DNA from: Lichenicola sp965198655
GTDB taxonomy: Bacteria > Pseudomonadota > Alphaproteobacteria > Acetobacterales > Acetobacteraceae
Direction: 5' to 3'
Assembly: GCA_965198655.1 (NCBI GenBank)
Contig: OZ240668.1
Location: 1,364,001 to 1,428,000, forward strand
Length of the DNA: 64,000 nt
A program made the translations under genes and the position numbers. A model generated the notes under the pieces. That model had not been told where the DNA came from. It did not search any database and saw only the letters and a program-made list of their open reading frames with translations. Positions 33,626-43,461 of this stretch are shown piece after piece. Each line of letters begins with the position of its first letter. Position 1 is the first letter of the stretch.

Positions 33626-34249
33626 TCAGAAGCCGATCCCGGTCTGCCGCACCACCTGGTGGGTTCCCTCGACGATGAGTTGGACCGCGACCACCGCCAC
33701 GATCACGATGCCGACCCAGGCGATCCAGCGATAGCGTTCCAGCAGGCGCGCGACCAGCGAGGCGGCCAGGCCCATCAGCGCGATCGACGCCACCAGGCCG
33801 GTGACCAACACCCACAGGTGCTGGCCGGCGGCCCCCGCGACGGCCAGGATGTTGTCCAGGCTCATCGACAGGTCGGCCAGCACGATCCGCGCGACCACGC
33901 GCCGCAACGCCCCCGGGGCGGGGCGGCCGGCCAGGGCGGCATCACGCGCCTCCGCCGGCCTGTGACGCAGCTCGCGCACCATGCGCCAGCACACCCAGAG
34001 CAGCAGCAGCCCGCCCGCCAGGGTCAGCCCGACGATCGCCAGCAGCCGGACCGCCACGGTGGCGAGCGCGATGCGGATCAGCGTCGCGGCGCCGATGCCG
34101 AACAGGATCGCGATCCGGCGTTCCCGCGGGGGCAGCCCGATCACCGCCAGGCCCACCACCACCGCGTTGTCGCCGGCGAGCGTCACGTCGATCACCAGGA
34201 CCTGGGCGAGTGCCGCCAGCTCCGGCAGCAGGTGATGCGGGATCGGCAT
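33626..34249 (-). CDS. TerC family integral membrane protein (YjbE-like)
   Basis: A 207-residue inner-membrane protein with six to seven helices in two pseudo-repeats. Each repeat carries the acidic-Asn motif of TerC proteins (DVTLAGDNAVVVGLA near the N-terminus and DLSMSLDNILAVAG in the middle), which is thought to form the metal site. Family members with this length are annotated YjbE-like; related TerC proteins export manganese. A metal-export role is inferred from family. The ATG at 34249 has GGAGC five bases upstream. No Mn-responsive riboswitch (yybP-ykoY) is evident in the 114 bp upstream. Confidence 0.85.
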   Translation of the reverse strand: MPIPHHLLPELAALAQVLVIDVTLAGDNAVVVGLAVIGLPPRERRIAILFGIGAATLIRIALATVAVRLLAIVGLTLAGGLLLLWVCWRMVRELRHRPAEARDAALAGRPAPGALRRVVARIVLADLSMSLDNILAVAGAAGQHLWVLVTGLVASIALMGLAASLVARLLERYRWIAWVGIVIVAVVAVQLIVEGTHQVVRQTGIGF

Positions 34250-34363
34250 GGGCGCTCCGTTCGATCGGGCCTGCACAGCGGCGCCGGGGCGGCCTAAAGC
34301 CATGCGCATCTGTGAAAAGGCAAGCGGCGGCCGACGGGGGCTGCGGCCGGGAAGGGGGGTCCG

Positions 34364-35713
34364 ATGGTTCCACGCTACACACGGCCGGCCATGGCGGCGA
34401 TCTGGTCGGCCGCCAACCGCTACCGGATCTGGTTCGAGATCGAGGCGCTGGCGGCCGAGGCGATGGTCCGCACCGGCGACGTGCCGGCCGAGGCGGCGGC
34501 GGCGATCCGCGCGCGCGGGGGCGCGGCGATGGCGGCGTTCTCGGACGCCGACCTCCTGCGGATCGACGCGATCGAGGCCGAGACGCGGCACGACGTGATC
34601 GCGTTCCTGACCTGGCTGGCGGAGAAGATCGGGCCCGAGAGCCGGTTCGTGCATCTGGGCATGACCTCGTCCGACGTGCTCGACACCTGCCTCGCGGTGC
34701 AGCTCAAGCAGGCCTCCGACCTGTTGCTGGAGGACCTGGACGCGGTGCTGTCGGCGCTCAAGCGCCGGGCGTTCGAGCACAAGCACACCCTGACGGTCGG
34801 CCGCAGCCACGCCATCCACGCCGAGCCGACCTCGTTCGGGCTGAAGCTCGCCGGGCACTACGCCGAGTTCGACCGCAACCGCTCGCGGCTGGTGCAGGCG
34901 CGGGCGGAGATCGCCACCTGCGCCATCTCCGGCGCCGTCGGCACCTTCGCCCATGTCGATCCCGCGGTGGAGGAATACGTGGCGGAGCGACTCGGGCTGC
35001 AGCCGGAGCCGGTCTCGACCCAAGTGATCCCGCGTGACCGGCATGCCGCGTTCTTCTGCACGCTGGCGGTGATCGCCTCGGGGATCGAGCGGCTGGCGAC
35101 GGAGGTGCGGCACCTGCAGCGCTCGGAGGTGCGGGAAGCGGAGGAGTTCTTCCATCCCGGGCAGAAGGGCTCCTCGGCGATGCCGCACAAGCGCAACCCG
35201 GTGCTGTCGGAGAACCTCACCGGGCTGGCCCGGCTGGTGCGCGCGCACGCGGTGCCGGCGCTGGAGAACGTGGCGCTGTGGCACGAGCGCGACATCAGCC
35301 ACTCGGCGGTGGAGCGCAACATCGGTCCGGACGCGACGATCGGGCTCGACTTCGCGCTGGCCCGGCTGGCGGGGATGATGGAGCGCCTGGTGGTGTATCC
35401 TGAGCGAATGCTGGCCAACCTCGACACCCTGGGCGGGGTGGTGCATTCGGGCGAGGTGCTGCTGGAGTTGGCGCGGGCCGGGATCTCGCGGGAGGACGCG
35501 TACCGGATCGTGCAGCGCAACGCGATGGCGACCTGGCAGGCGCTCGGCACGCCGGGCGCGCGGAGCTTCCGCGAGAACCTGGACGCCGATCCGGAGGTGG
35601 CCGGCCGCGTGGCGCCGGCGCAGCTCGACCGCGCCACCGATCCCACCCGGCACCTCCTCGCCCTCGACCGGAGCTTCCAGCGCGTGTTCGGCGAGCCGGG
35701 CCCGGATGCGTGA
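34364..35713 (+). CDS. purB: Adenylosuccinate lyase
   Basis: A 449-residue member of the fumarase/aspartase superfamily. It catalyses two steps of purine synthesis: SAICAR to AICAR plus fumarate, and adenylosuccinate to AMP plus fumarate. Diagnostic segments are HLGMTSSDVLDTCLAVQL, TVGRSHAIHAEPTSFGLKL with the general-acid His, and the flexible signature loop GQKGSSAMPHKRNPVLSEN with the catalytic Ser. The ATG at 34364 follows a G-rich ribosome binding site. It is read in the same direction as the purC cluster 1 kb downstream, with an NRDE-family gene between. Confidence 0.97.
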   Translation: MVPRYTRPAMAAIWSAANRYRIWFEIEALAAEAMVRTGDVPAEAAAAIRARGGAAMAAFSDADLLRIDAIEAETRHDVIAFLTWLAEKIGPESRFVHLGMTSSDVLDTCLAVQLKQASDLLLEDLDAVLSALKRRAFEHKHTLTVGRSHAIHAEPTSFGLKLAGHYAEFDRNRSRLVQARAEIATCAISGAVGTFAHVDPAVEEYVAERLGLQPEPVSTQVIPRDRHAAFFCTLAVIASGIERLATEVRHLQRSEVREAEEFFHPGQKGSSAMPHKRNPVLSENLTGLARLVRAHAVPALENVALWHERDISHSAVERNIGPDATIGLDFALARLAGMMERLVVYPERMLANLDTLGGVVHSGEVLLELARAGISREDAYRIVQRNAMATWQALGTPGARSFRENLDADPEVAGRVAPAQLDRATDPTRHLLALDRSFQRVFGEPGPDA

Positions 35714-35857
35714 GTTGGGGCGCCCGAGTTCTGCGGTCCGGAACCGGCATGGCAGCGAGCCCGAGTCCCGCCATTGACACCGCTTCGCCCCCATGTCGCA
35801 TTGCGGCATTGTGTTACTCGTCAGCCCTGCCGGCTGTAGGAACAGGTTCCAGTCATC

Positions 35858-36595
35858 GTGTGCACCGTCATCGTATCCACCATGCCCGGGGAAGCCTGGC
35901 CGCTCCTGCTCGCGGCCAACCGCGACGAGCGCCTCGACCGGCCGTGGGAGGCCCCTGGACGCTACTGGCCGGACCAGCCCGACGTGCTCGGGCCGCGCGA
36001 CGTTCCGGGCGGCGGCACCTGGCTCGCGCTGAACGATCGCGGCGTGGTGGCCGGCGTGCTGAACCGGGTGGGCAGCCTGGGCCCGGCGCCGGGCAAGCGC
36101 TCGCGTGGCGAGCTGCCGCTGATGGCGGCGCGGGAAGCCACCGCGGAGGCGGCGGTGCAGGTGCTGGCGGCGACCGATGCCGGGCGCTACCGGTCGTACA
36201 ACATGATCGTCGGCGACCGGAACGCGGCGTTCTACCTGTGCGGACTCGGCTACGGCCATCCGGAGGTCACCCGGCTCGAGCCGGGCACGCACATGATCGC
36301 CACCGGCGGCCCGGACGACATGCAGATCCCGCGCATCGCCCGCCACCTGCCGCGCTTCCAGTCCGCACCGATACCGATTCCGCCCGATTGGGGCACCTGG
36401 ACCGGGCTGCTGTCCGACCGCACGCTTCCGGCCGGCAGCGAGCTCAACATCCCGCCGCGCTCCGGGTTCGGCACCACCAACGCCTCGCTGGTCGGCATCC
36501 CACGCGATCCGGAGCGGCTGCCGAACTGGATGTTCGCCGCCGGCGCCCCGGACCGCACCCCGTTCGTTCCCGTCGCCCTGGCCTCCGCCGCCTGA
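35858..36595 (+). CDS. NRDE/TANGO2 family protein
   Basis: A 245-residue protein. It starts MCTVIV, the family's invariant Met-Cys, and carries the name-giving NRDE in LLLAANRDERLDRPW. The pattern resembles an N-terminal nucleophile hydrolase, with Cys2 becoming the N-terminal residue. Eukaryotic TANGO2 is linked to lipid and heme handling; the bacterial role is not established. The start is a GTG at 35858, fixed by the need for Cys at position 2. Other family blocks are GGTWLALNDRGVVAGVLNR and the C-terminal FGTTNASLVGI. Confidence 0.88.
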   Translation: MCTVIVSTMPGEAWPLLLAANRDERLDRPWEAPGRYWPDQPDVLGPRDVPGGGTWLALNDRGVVAGVLNRVGSLGPAPGKRSRGELPLMAAREATAEAAVQVLAATDAGRYRSYNMIVGDRNAAFYLCGLGYGHPEVTRLEPGTHMIATGGPDDMQIPRIARHLPRFQSAPIPIPPDWGTWTGLLSDRTLPAGSELNIPPRSGFGTTNASLVGIPRDPERLPNWMFAAGAPDRTPFVPVALASAA

Positions 36596-36723
36596 ACCGG
36601 CGGCGCGCCCGGGCGGGGGTCCCGCGCCGGCCCGGCGCTGTAGGCGGTAACCCGAGACGCTGCTATACCGCGCCGGTGCCGCGCAGGCGGCGCGTCCAGC
36701 GCAGCTTCACCCAAGGACCGTGT

Positions 36724-37488
36724 ATGGCCCGCCGCCGACAGCTCTACGAGGGTAAGGCCAAGATCCTGTTCGAGGGGCCGGAGCCGGGAACCCTCGTCCA
36801 GTACTTCAAGGACGACGCCACCGCCGGCAACGGCGCCAAGAAGGGCATCATCACCGGCAAGGGCGTGCTGAACAACCGGATCAGCGAGCACCTGATGCTC
36901 AGGCTGCACGACATCGGCGTGCCGACCCACTTCGTGCGTCGGCTGAACATGCGCGAGCAGTTGATCCGCGAGGTCGAGATCGTGCCGCTGGAGGTGGTGG
37001 TGCGCAACGTGGCGGCCGGGTCCCTGAGCAAGCGGCTCGGCATCCCGGAGGGCACGCGCCTGCCGCGCTCGATCCTGGAGTACTACTACAAGAACGACAG
37101 CCTGAACGACCCGATGGTGGCGGAGGAGCACATCACCGCCTTCGGCTGGGCGTCCACCGCGGACATGGACGACATCGTCGCCCTGGCGCTCCGGATCAAC
37201 GACTTCCTGAGCGGCCTGTTCCTCGGCGTCGGCATCACCCTGGTGGACTTCAAGCTGGAGTTCGGCCGGCTGTGGGAGAACGAGGATATGCGCCTGGTGC
37301 TGGCGGACGAGATCAGCCCGGACAATTGCCGGCTGTGGGACGCCAAGACCTCGGAGAAGATGGACAAGGACCGGTTCCGGCGCGACATGGGCCGGGTCGA
37401 GGAGGCGTACCAGGAGGTCGCGCGGCGTCTCGGCATCCTGCCCGAGGCGGGGAACAACGACATGAAGGGCCCGGAGGTCATGCAGTGA
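36724..37488 (+). CDS. purC: Phosphoribosylaminoimidazole-succinocarboxamide synthase (SAICAR synthetase)
   Basis: A 254-residue ATP-dependent ligase joining CAIR and aspartate in purine synthesis. Family motifs are QLYEGKAKILFE at the N-terminus, FKDDATAGNGAKK, VVVRNVAAGSLSKRLGIPEG, and the substrate loops LVDFKLEFGR and DEISPDNCRLWD. It is the first gene of the purC-purS-purQ-purL set. Family A repeat copy 3 occupies almost the whole 211-bp gap to purS, so continuity of the transcript across it is uncertain. Confidence 0.97.
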   Translation: MARRRQLYEGKAKILFEGPEPGTLVQYFKDDATAGNGAKKGIITGKGVLNNRISEHLMLRLHDIGVPTHFVRRLNMREQLIREVEIVPLEVVVRNVAAGSLSKRLGIPEGTRLPRSILEYYYKNDSLNDPMVAEEHITAFGWASTADMDDIVALALRINDFLSGLFLGVGITLVDFKLEFGRLWENEDMRLVLADEISPDNCRLWDAKTSEKMDKDRFRRDMGRVEEAYQEVARRLGILPEAGNNDMKGPEVMQ

Positions 37489-37500
37489 CCGGGCATAGGC

Positions 37501-37672
37501 AAGGCCAGGGCTCTGCCCATCGATCTGCTTCGCAGCACCGATCTGCTTCGCAGCACCGATCTGCTTCGCAGCTCGGTCCGTTGGGGCCGCAGGCCCCAAA
37601 CCCCTTTACTTTGAGAATCGGGTTTGAAGGGCTTTGCCCTTCATGGGGTCCAGGGGCAAAGCCCTTGGCCTT
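37501..37672 (+). repeat. Dispersed repeat family A, copy 3 (with tandem expansion), inside the pur operon
   Basis: 172 bp, the longest copy. It has ends AAGGCCAGGGCTCTGCCC and GGGCAAAGCCCTTGGCCTT, a TTGGGGCC-GCA-GGCCCCAA hairpin and an AAGGGC-TTT-GCCCTT hairpin. The insert seen once in copy 1 is present three times in tandem here (18-bp unit CGATCTGCTTCGCAGCAC at 37521-37574). It lies between purC and purS, which are on the same strand. Confidence 0.88.
37521..37574 (+). repeat. Three tandem 18-bp units within repeat A copy 3
   Basis: Units at 37521-37538, 37539-37556 and 37557-37574 read CGATCTGCTTCGCAGCAC, with the last ending CTC. Each can fold on itself (CTGC-TTC-GCAG). Copy 1 at 3018-3152 has one unit, so the array most likely grew by replication slippage. 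Confidence 0.85.
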
Positions 37673-37699
37673 CGGCCGAACCGGCCACGAGGCCGCGCG

Positions 37700-37942
37700 A
37701 TGAAGGTCCGGGTATCGGTGATGCTCAAGGACGGGGTGCTCGATCCGCCGGGCAAGGCGATCGGGCACGCGCTGCACACGCTGGGCTTCGCCAATGTCGG
37801 CGAGGTCCGGGCCGGGCGGGTGATCGAGCTGGAGCTGGACGAGACCGACCCAGCACGGGCCCGCGCGCAGGGCGACGAGATGGGCCGGCAGTTGCTGGCG
37901 AACCTGGTGATCGAGAGCTTCACGACAGAGGTGGTGGGATGA
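37700..37942 (+). CDS. purS: Phosphoribosylformylglycinamidine synthase subunit PurS
   Basis: An 80-residue small subunit that bridges PurQ and PurL in the three-part FGAM synthase. It begins MKVRVSVMLKDGVLDPPGKA and has LGFANVGEVRAGRVIELEL, the standard PurS pattern. Its presence fits the separate short PurL encoded downstream. The stop overlaps the start of the next gene as ATGA. The ATG comes only 28 bp after repeat A copy 3, so the ribosome binding site is outside the repeat but weak (GAGGCCGCGCG region). Confidence 0.95.
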   Translation: MKVRVSVMLKDGVLDPPGKAIGHALHTLGFANVGEVRAGRVIELELDETDPARARAQGDEMGRQLLANLVIESFTTEVVG

Positions 37943-38325
37943 CGCGTTCTTGGATCCTGGCCGGCGTGCTCCTCGCGACGGTGGTGGGTGCGGCCCAGGC
38001 CCAGGACCGGCCGGTCGGGCGCCTGACCCACCTGCCGGCCTCGGCGCTGCTTCGGTTCTGCCAGTCGCCGCAGACGATCAAGGTGTGCGACGCCTATGTC
38101 AGCGGCATCTCCGACGGCATCACCCTGGTCGAGACCGTGGCCGGACCGAACACCGCGCGCAAGGCGTGCATCCCGCAGGCGAGCGGAACCCAGCTCCGCG
38201 GCAGCGTGGTGGCCTGGATGTCGAAGCATCCGGAGCGGCTGTCCGCCGACGTGGGGCCGGTGGTCTACGACGCGCTGACCGAAGCCTTCCCGTGCACGGG
38301 CGAAGCGGGGACGGCCAAGCCGTGA
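37939..38325 (+). CDS. Rap1a/Tai-like periplasmic protein inside the pur operon
   Basis: A 128-residue exported protein with signal peptide TRSWILAGVLLATVVGAAQA. The mature part has FCQSPQTIKVCDAYVSGISDGI, then KACIPQASGTQLRGSVVAWM and a final EAFPC. The four Cys, the C..Y..G..DG and CIP...QL patterns match the Rap1a/Tai family, first described as immunity proteins against type VI amidase effectors but widespread as orphan periplasmic proteins. No type VI gene is nearby, so an immunity role is not supported. It is locked into the purine operon by an ATGA overlap with purS and a GTGA overlap with purQ, an unexpected place for a secreted protein. Confidence 0.78.
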   Translation: MTRSWILAGVLLATVVGAAQAQDRPVGRLTHLPASALLRFCQSPQTIKVCDAYVSGISDGITLVETVAGPNTARKACIPQASGTQLRGSVVAWMSKHPERLSADVGPVVYDALTEAFPCTGEAGTAKP

Positions 38326-38986
38326 AGGCCGGAATCGTCGTCTTCCCGGGCACCAACCGGGAGCGCGACATGGCGATCGCGCTGAAGGTGGCGTCGGGGC
38401 GGGCGCCTTCCCTGCTCTGGCACCGCGACACCGAGCTGCCGCCGCTGGACCTGGTGGTGCTGCCGGGCGGGTTCAGCCACGGCGACTACCTGCGTTCCGG
38501 CGCCATGGCGGCACACGCTCCAATCATGGCGGCGATCCGCGCCTTTGCCGGTCGCGGTGGGTACGTGCTGGGCGTGTGCAACGGGTTCCAGATCCTGACC
38601 GAGGCGCGAATGCTGCCGGGCGCGCTGCTGCGCAACGCGGGCATGCGGTTCCTGTCGCGTGACTGCCGGCTGCGTGTGGAGCGGGACGACACCGCCTTCA
38701 CCGGCGGCTGGCGCGCCGGCGACCTGTTCCGGGCGCCGATGGCGCATGGCGACGGCAACTACGTGGCCGACACGGACACGCTGGACCGGCTGGAGGGCGA
38801 GGGGCTGGTCGCGTTCCGCTACGAGGGCGGCAGCCCGAACGGCAGTGCCCGCGCGATCGCCGGCGTGCTCAGCGAGAACCTGCGTGTGTGCGGGCTGATG
38901 CCGCATCCCGAGGATTTGGTGGACCCGCTGATGGGCGGCGTGGACGGCCTGCCGCTGTTCGAGGGGATGGTAAAGGCGCTGGTGCA

Positions 38987-38990
<4 letters not shown>
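38322..38990 (+). CDS. purQ: Phosphoribosylformylglycinamidine synthase subunit PurQ (glutaminase)
   Basis: A 222-residue class I glutamine amidotransferase that supplies ammonia to PurL. The nucleophile is C86 in LGVCNGFQIL; the His and Glu are in MPHPEDL near the C-terminus (about 205). The oxyanion region is VLPGGFSHGDYLRSGA. The start is a GTG at 38322, overlapping the preceding stop (GTGA), and the protein begins MKAGIVVFPGTNRERD as in other PurQ. It ends in a TTGA overlap with purL. Confidence 0.96.
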
Positions 38991-41191
<2,201 letters not shown>

Positions 41192-41219
41192 GCCGGCCAC
41201 GCAGGCTGGAGACCCGTTC

Positions 41220-41450
41220 ATGCCGATGGCGGCCTCAGAGATCGAGACCCTGATCCGCGCGTCGCTGCCGGACGCGCACGTGACGATCGAGGACCTGGCG
41301 GGTGACGGCGACCATTACGCCTGCTCGGTGGTCAGCGAGGCGTTCCGCGGCCGGTCGAGGGTGCAGCAGCACCAGTTGGTGTATGCGGCGCTGGCTGGCC
41401 AGATGGGCGGCGCGCTGCACGCGCTCGCGATCCAGACAAGCGCCCCCTGA
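41220..41450 (+). CDS. bolA: BolA family protein
   Basis: A 76-residue BolA-like protein (IETLIRASLPDAHVTIEDLA, then GDHYACSVVSEAFRGRSRVQ with the family's FRG...QQH pattern). Invariant His residues in GDHYACSVV and VQQHQLVY can bind a [2Fe-2S] cluster together with a monothiol glutaredoxin. grxD is the next gene, 23 bp downstream, which supports that partnership in iron-sulfur trafficking. The purL-bolA-grxD order is common in alphaproteobacteria. Confidence 0.93.
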   Translation: MPMAASEIETLIRASLPDAHVTIEDLAGDGDHYACSVVSEAFRGRSRVQQHQLVYAALAGQMGGALHALAIQTSAP

Positions 41451-41473
41451 CCCATTTCCCGAGGAGCAGTTCC

Positions 41474-41809
41474 ATGGCCGACACGGTGTTCCAGCGAATC
41501 CAGGGCGAGATCGACGCCAACCCGGTGATGCTGTTCATGAAGGGCAACGCCATGTTCCCCCAGTGCGGGTTCTCCGCGCGGGTGGTGCAGATCCTGTCGC
41601 ACATGCAGGTGCCGTTCCAGACCGTGAACGTGCTGGAGGACGCGGAGCTGCGCGAGGGCATCAAGGTGTTCTCGAACTGGCCGACCATCCCGCAGCTCTA
41701 CGTCAAGGGCGAGCTGGTCGGCGGCTGCGACATCGTTACCGAAATGTTCCAGTCGGGCGAGCTGGAGGCGCTGCTCAAGGAAAAGGGCGTGGCGTTCGTC
41801 GCGGCCTGA
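41474..41809 (+). CDS. grxD: Monothiol glutaredoxin, CGFS type (Grx4/GrxD)
   Basis: A 111-residue monothiol glutaredoxin. The active site is C31-G-F-S in FPQCGFSARVVQIL, preceded by K23 of VMLFMKG; WPTIPQLYVKGELVGGCDI gives the cis-Pro and glutathione contacts. Two protomers ligate a [2Fe-2S] cluster with glutathione and hand it on, often together with BolA, whose gene is directly upstream. AGGAG precedes the ATG. It is the last gene of the pur-bolA-grxD run. Confidence 0.97.
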   Translation: MADTVFQRIQGEIDANPVMLFMKGNAMFPQCGFSARVVQILSHMQVPFQTVNVLEDAELREGIKVFSNWPTIPQLYVKGELVGGCDIVTEMFQSGELEALLKEKGVAFVAA

Positions 41810-41894
41810 CCACGACCGCTCGCCGTCCCGCTTTACCTTGGCTGGGCGGATAGGTTATCGAGGTTCCGTGATCAACCGATCCGGGGGAAACGTC

Positions 41895-42257
41895 GTGACC
41901 ATCCGCTCTGTCGTCGCCAGGGGCTTGTTCGCCTGTTTCCTCACGGCTGCCGCGGGCACCGCGTCCATCCCGGCCCTCGCCCAGCACGTCGTCACCGACG
42001 ACGAGGCCGGCAAGCTGACCCTGGACGCCCTCACCGCAACTCCGCGCGTGATCGTGCACCACGCGGCGTATCGTCCGGTCCGTATGAGCTGGTCGGAGGG
42101 TTGGAGCCGTGACCGCGGTCGCGGCCGGTCCGCGGCGCTCCTGCACGAGGCGTCGTTCCGGCGCGGCTTCGGGCACGAGGCGTCCTTCCGCCACGGCATC
42201 CGCGCCACCGGCACGACGATCCACCTCGGCGTCAGCCGTCGCCGCCGCTGGAGCTGA
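41895..42257 (+). CDS. Secreted hypothetical protein with duplicated HEASFR motif
   Basis: A 120-residue protein from a GTG at 41895 with GGGGGAA six bases before it. An N-terminal signal (RSVVARGLFACFLTAAAGTA, cleavage near ALAQ) leads to a short mature chain. Its latter half is basic and contains two consecutive copies of HEASFR(R/H)G(F/I), around residues 92-110. I know no family. It runs on the same strand as grxD but with an 85-bp gap, so it may have its own promoter; it converges with the DUF1501 gene. Confidence 0.5.
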   Translation: MTIRSVVARGLFACFLTAAAGTASIPALAQHVVTDDEAGKLTLDALTATPRVIVHHAAYRPVRMSWSEGWSRDRGRGRSAALLHEASFRRGFGHEASFRHGIRATGTTIHLGVSRRRRWS

Positions 42258-42266
42258 GACGAGCCC

Positions 42267-43460
42267 TCAGGCACGGATCAGCCCCGAGACCTGGGATACG
42301 TCCCGGCTGTCGGGGAACACCCGCTCAAGTGCGGCCGCGTCCAGCCGGAGGTGGGCGGACAGCACGCCCTTGGCGAGGCCGCGCAGGTCGGTGGTGGGCT
42401 GGAGGTCGCGGTTCTCGAACAGCCGCGACGCACCCAGTCCCGGCCAGGTGCCGCCGACCCGGCCGCCGTTGACGGCGCCGCCGGCGAGGAACGCGACCGT
42501 TCCGGTGCCGTGATCGGTGCCGCCGGTGCCGTTGACCCGGACCGTGCGGCCGAATTCGGTCATGACCAGCACCACGGTGTCGGTCCAGGCGCTGCCGAGA
42601 CCGTCCCGAAGCGCCAGCATCCCGGCGTCGAGCTGCGATAGCGGCCCGTCCAGGCGATGCTTCTGCGCGGCATGTGTGTCCCAGCCGCCGAGCTCGAGTG
42701 CCGCGACTCGCGGCCCCTCCGGTGCGGCCAGCAACTGCCCGGCCGCGCGTGCCAGGGACGCGAACGCGCCCGCGCCGTGCCCGGGGGGGCTGCCCAGCGT
42801 TTGCGTCGAGAACCCGCGCGCGGCCAGGCCGCCCGCGATCGCCGGGCCGGTCAGCCGATCCGGCGCGTTCAGGGCGGCGATCCGTGCATACAGGTCGGGC
42901 GACGGTCCCGGCGCATGGTCCGGGGCGTAGCTGCCGATACGGGCGGGCCCGCGCAGCAGCAGCGGCACGACCAGGCCGACCGCCAGCCCGTCGCCGTCCG
43001 CCTGGCCGGGGATGCCGGGCTGGGTGGCGACCACGCGGTTCAGCCAGCCGCTGGTCAGGCGATGGTCGGAACCGGTTTCCAGGCAGTCCTGCGCCTCGAA
43101 GTGGCTGCGGCTGCGATACCCGGCGGCGACTGCATGCACCGGCAGCAACTGGCCGGCCCGGTACAGCCCGTGCAGGCCCGTCAGCGCCGGATGCAGGCCG
43201 TAGAACCCGCCGAGGTCGAGCAGGCCGTCCGGCTGCCCGACGCCTGGCGGCAGCAGGGGCGCGCGCCAGCCGGCGAGGGCGGGGTCGCCGTACGGCACCA
43301 CCGCGGCCAGCCCGTCCAGGGCGCCGCGCAGGATCACCACCACGAAGCGGTGGTCGTCCGGGCCGGCCTCGCGCCGCTCCGCCAGTGCCAGCGAGACCGG
43401 ACCGAGGCTCCAGGCGGCGGACAGGCCGAGCAGGGCGGCCCGTCGGGACAGGATCGGCAT
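42267..43460 (-). CDS. DUF1501 domain protein, Tat-exported
   Basis: A 397-residue protein of the DUF1501 family, a branch of the alkaline-phosphatase-like superfamily. A twin-arginine leader (LSRRAALLGLSAAWSLGP) precedes RFVVVILRGALDGLAAVVPY. Conserved His/Asp segments are HFEAQDCLETG, GGWDTHAAQKHRLDG and MTEFGRTVRVNGTGGTDHG, which in this fold would bind metal. Activity is unknown. The stop codon of the DUF1800 gene lies one base before this start, so the two are an operon, the usual partnership for these families. Confidence 0.88.
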   Translation of the reverse strand: MPILSRRAALLGLSAAWSLGPVSLALAERREAGPDDHRFVVVILRGALDGLAAVVPYGDPALAGWRAPLLPPGVGQPDGLLDLGGFYGLHPALTGLHGLYRAGQLLPVHAVAAGYRSRSHFEAQDCLETGSDHRLTSGWLNRVVATQPGIPGQADGDGLAVGLVVPLLLRGPARIGSYAPDHAPGPSPDLYARIAALNAPDRLTGPAIAGGLAARGFSTQTLGSPPGHGAGAFASLARAAGQLLAAPEGPRVAALELGGWDTHAAQKHRLDGPLSQLDAGMLALRDGLGSAWTDTVVLVMTEFGRTVRVNGTGGTDHGTGTVAFLAGGAVNGGRVGGTWPGLGASRLFENRDLQPTTDLRGLAKGVLSAHLRLDAAALERVFPDSRDVSQVSGLIRA

Positions 43461-43461
43461 C

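Noticed and set aside
37521..37574. Tandem 18-bp units resembling a CRISPR array
   Set aside because: The units are directly adjacent with no unique spacers, there are only three, and no cas gene is near. They are an expansion within a dispersed repeat.
37939..38325. Type VI secretion immunity gene
   Set aside because: The protein is Rap1a/Tai-like, but no amidase effector or type VI gene is present. The gene is fused by overlaps into the pur operon, so the immunity function cannot be claimed.
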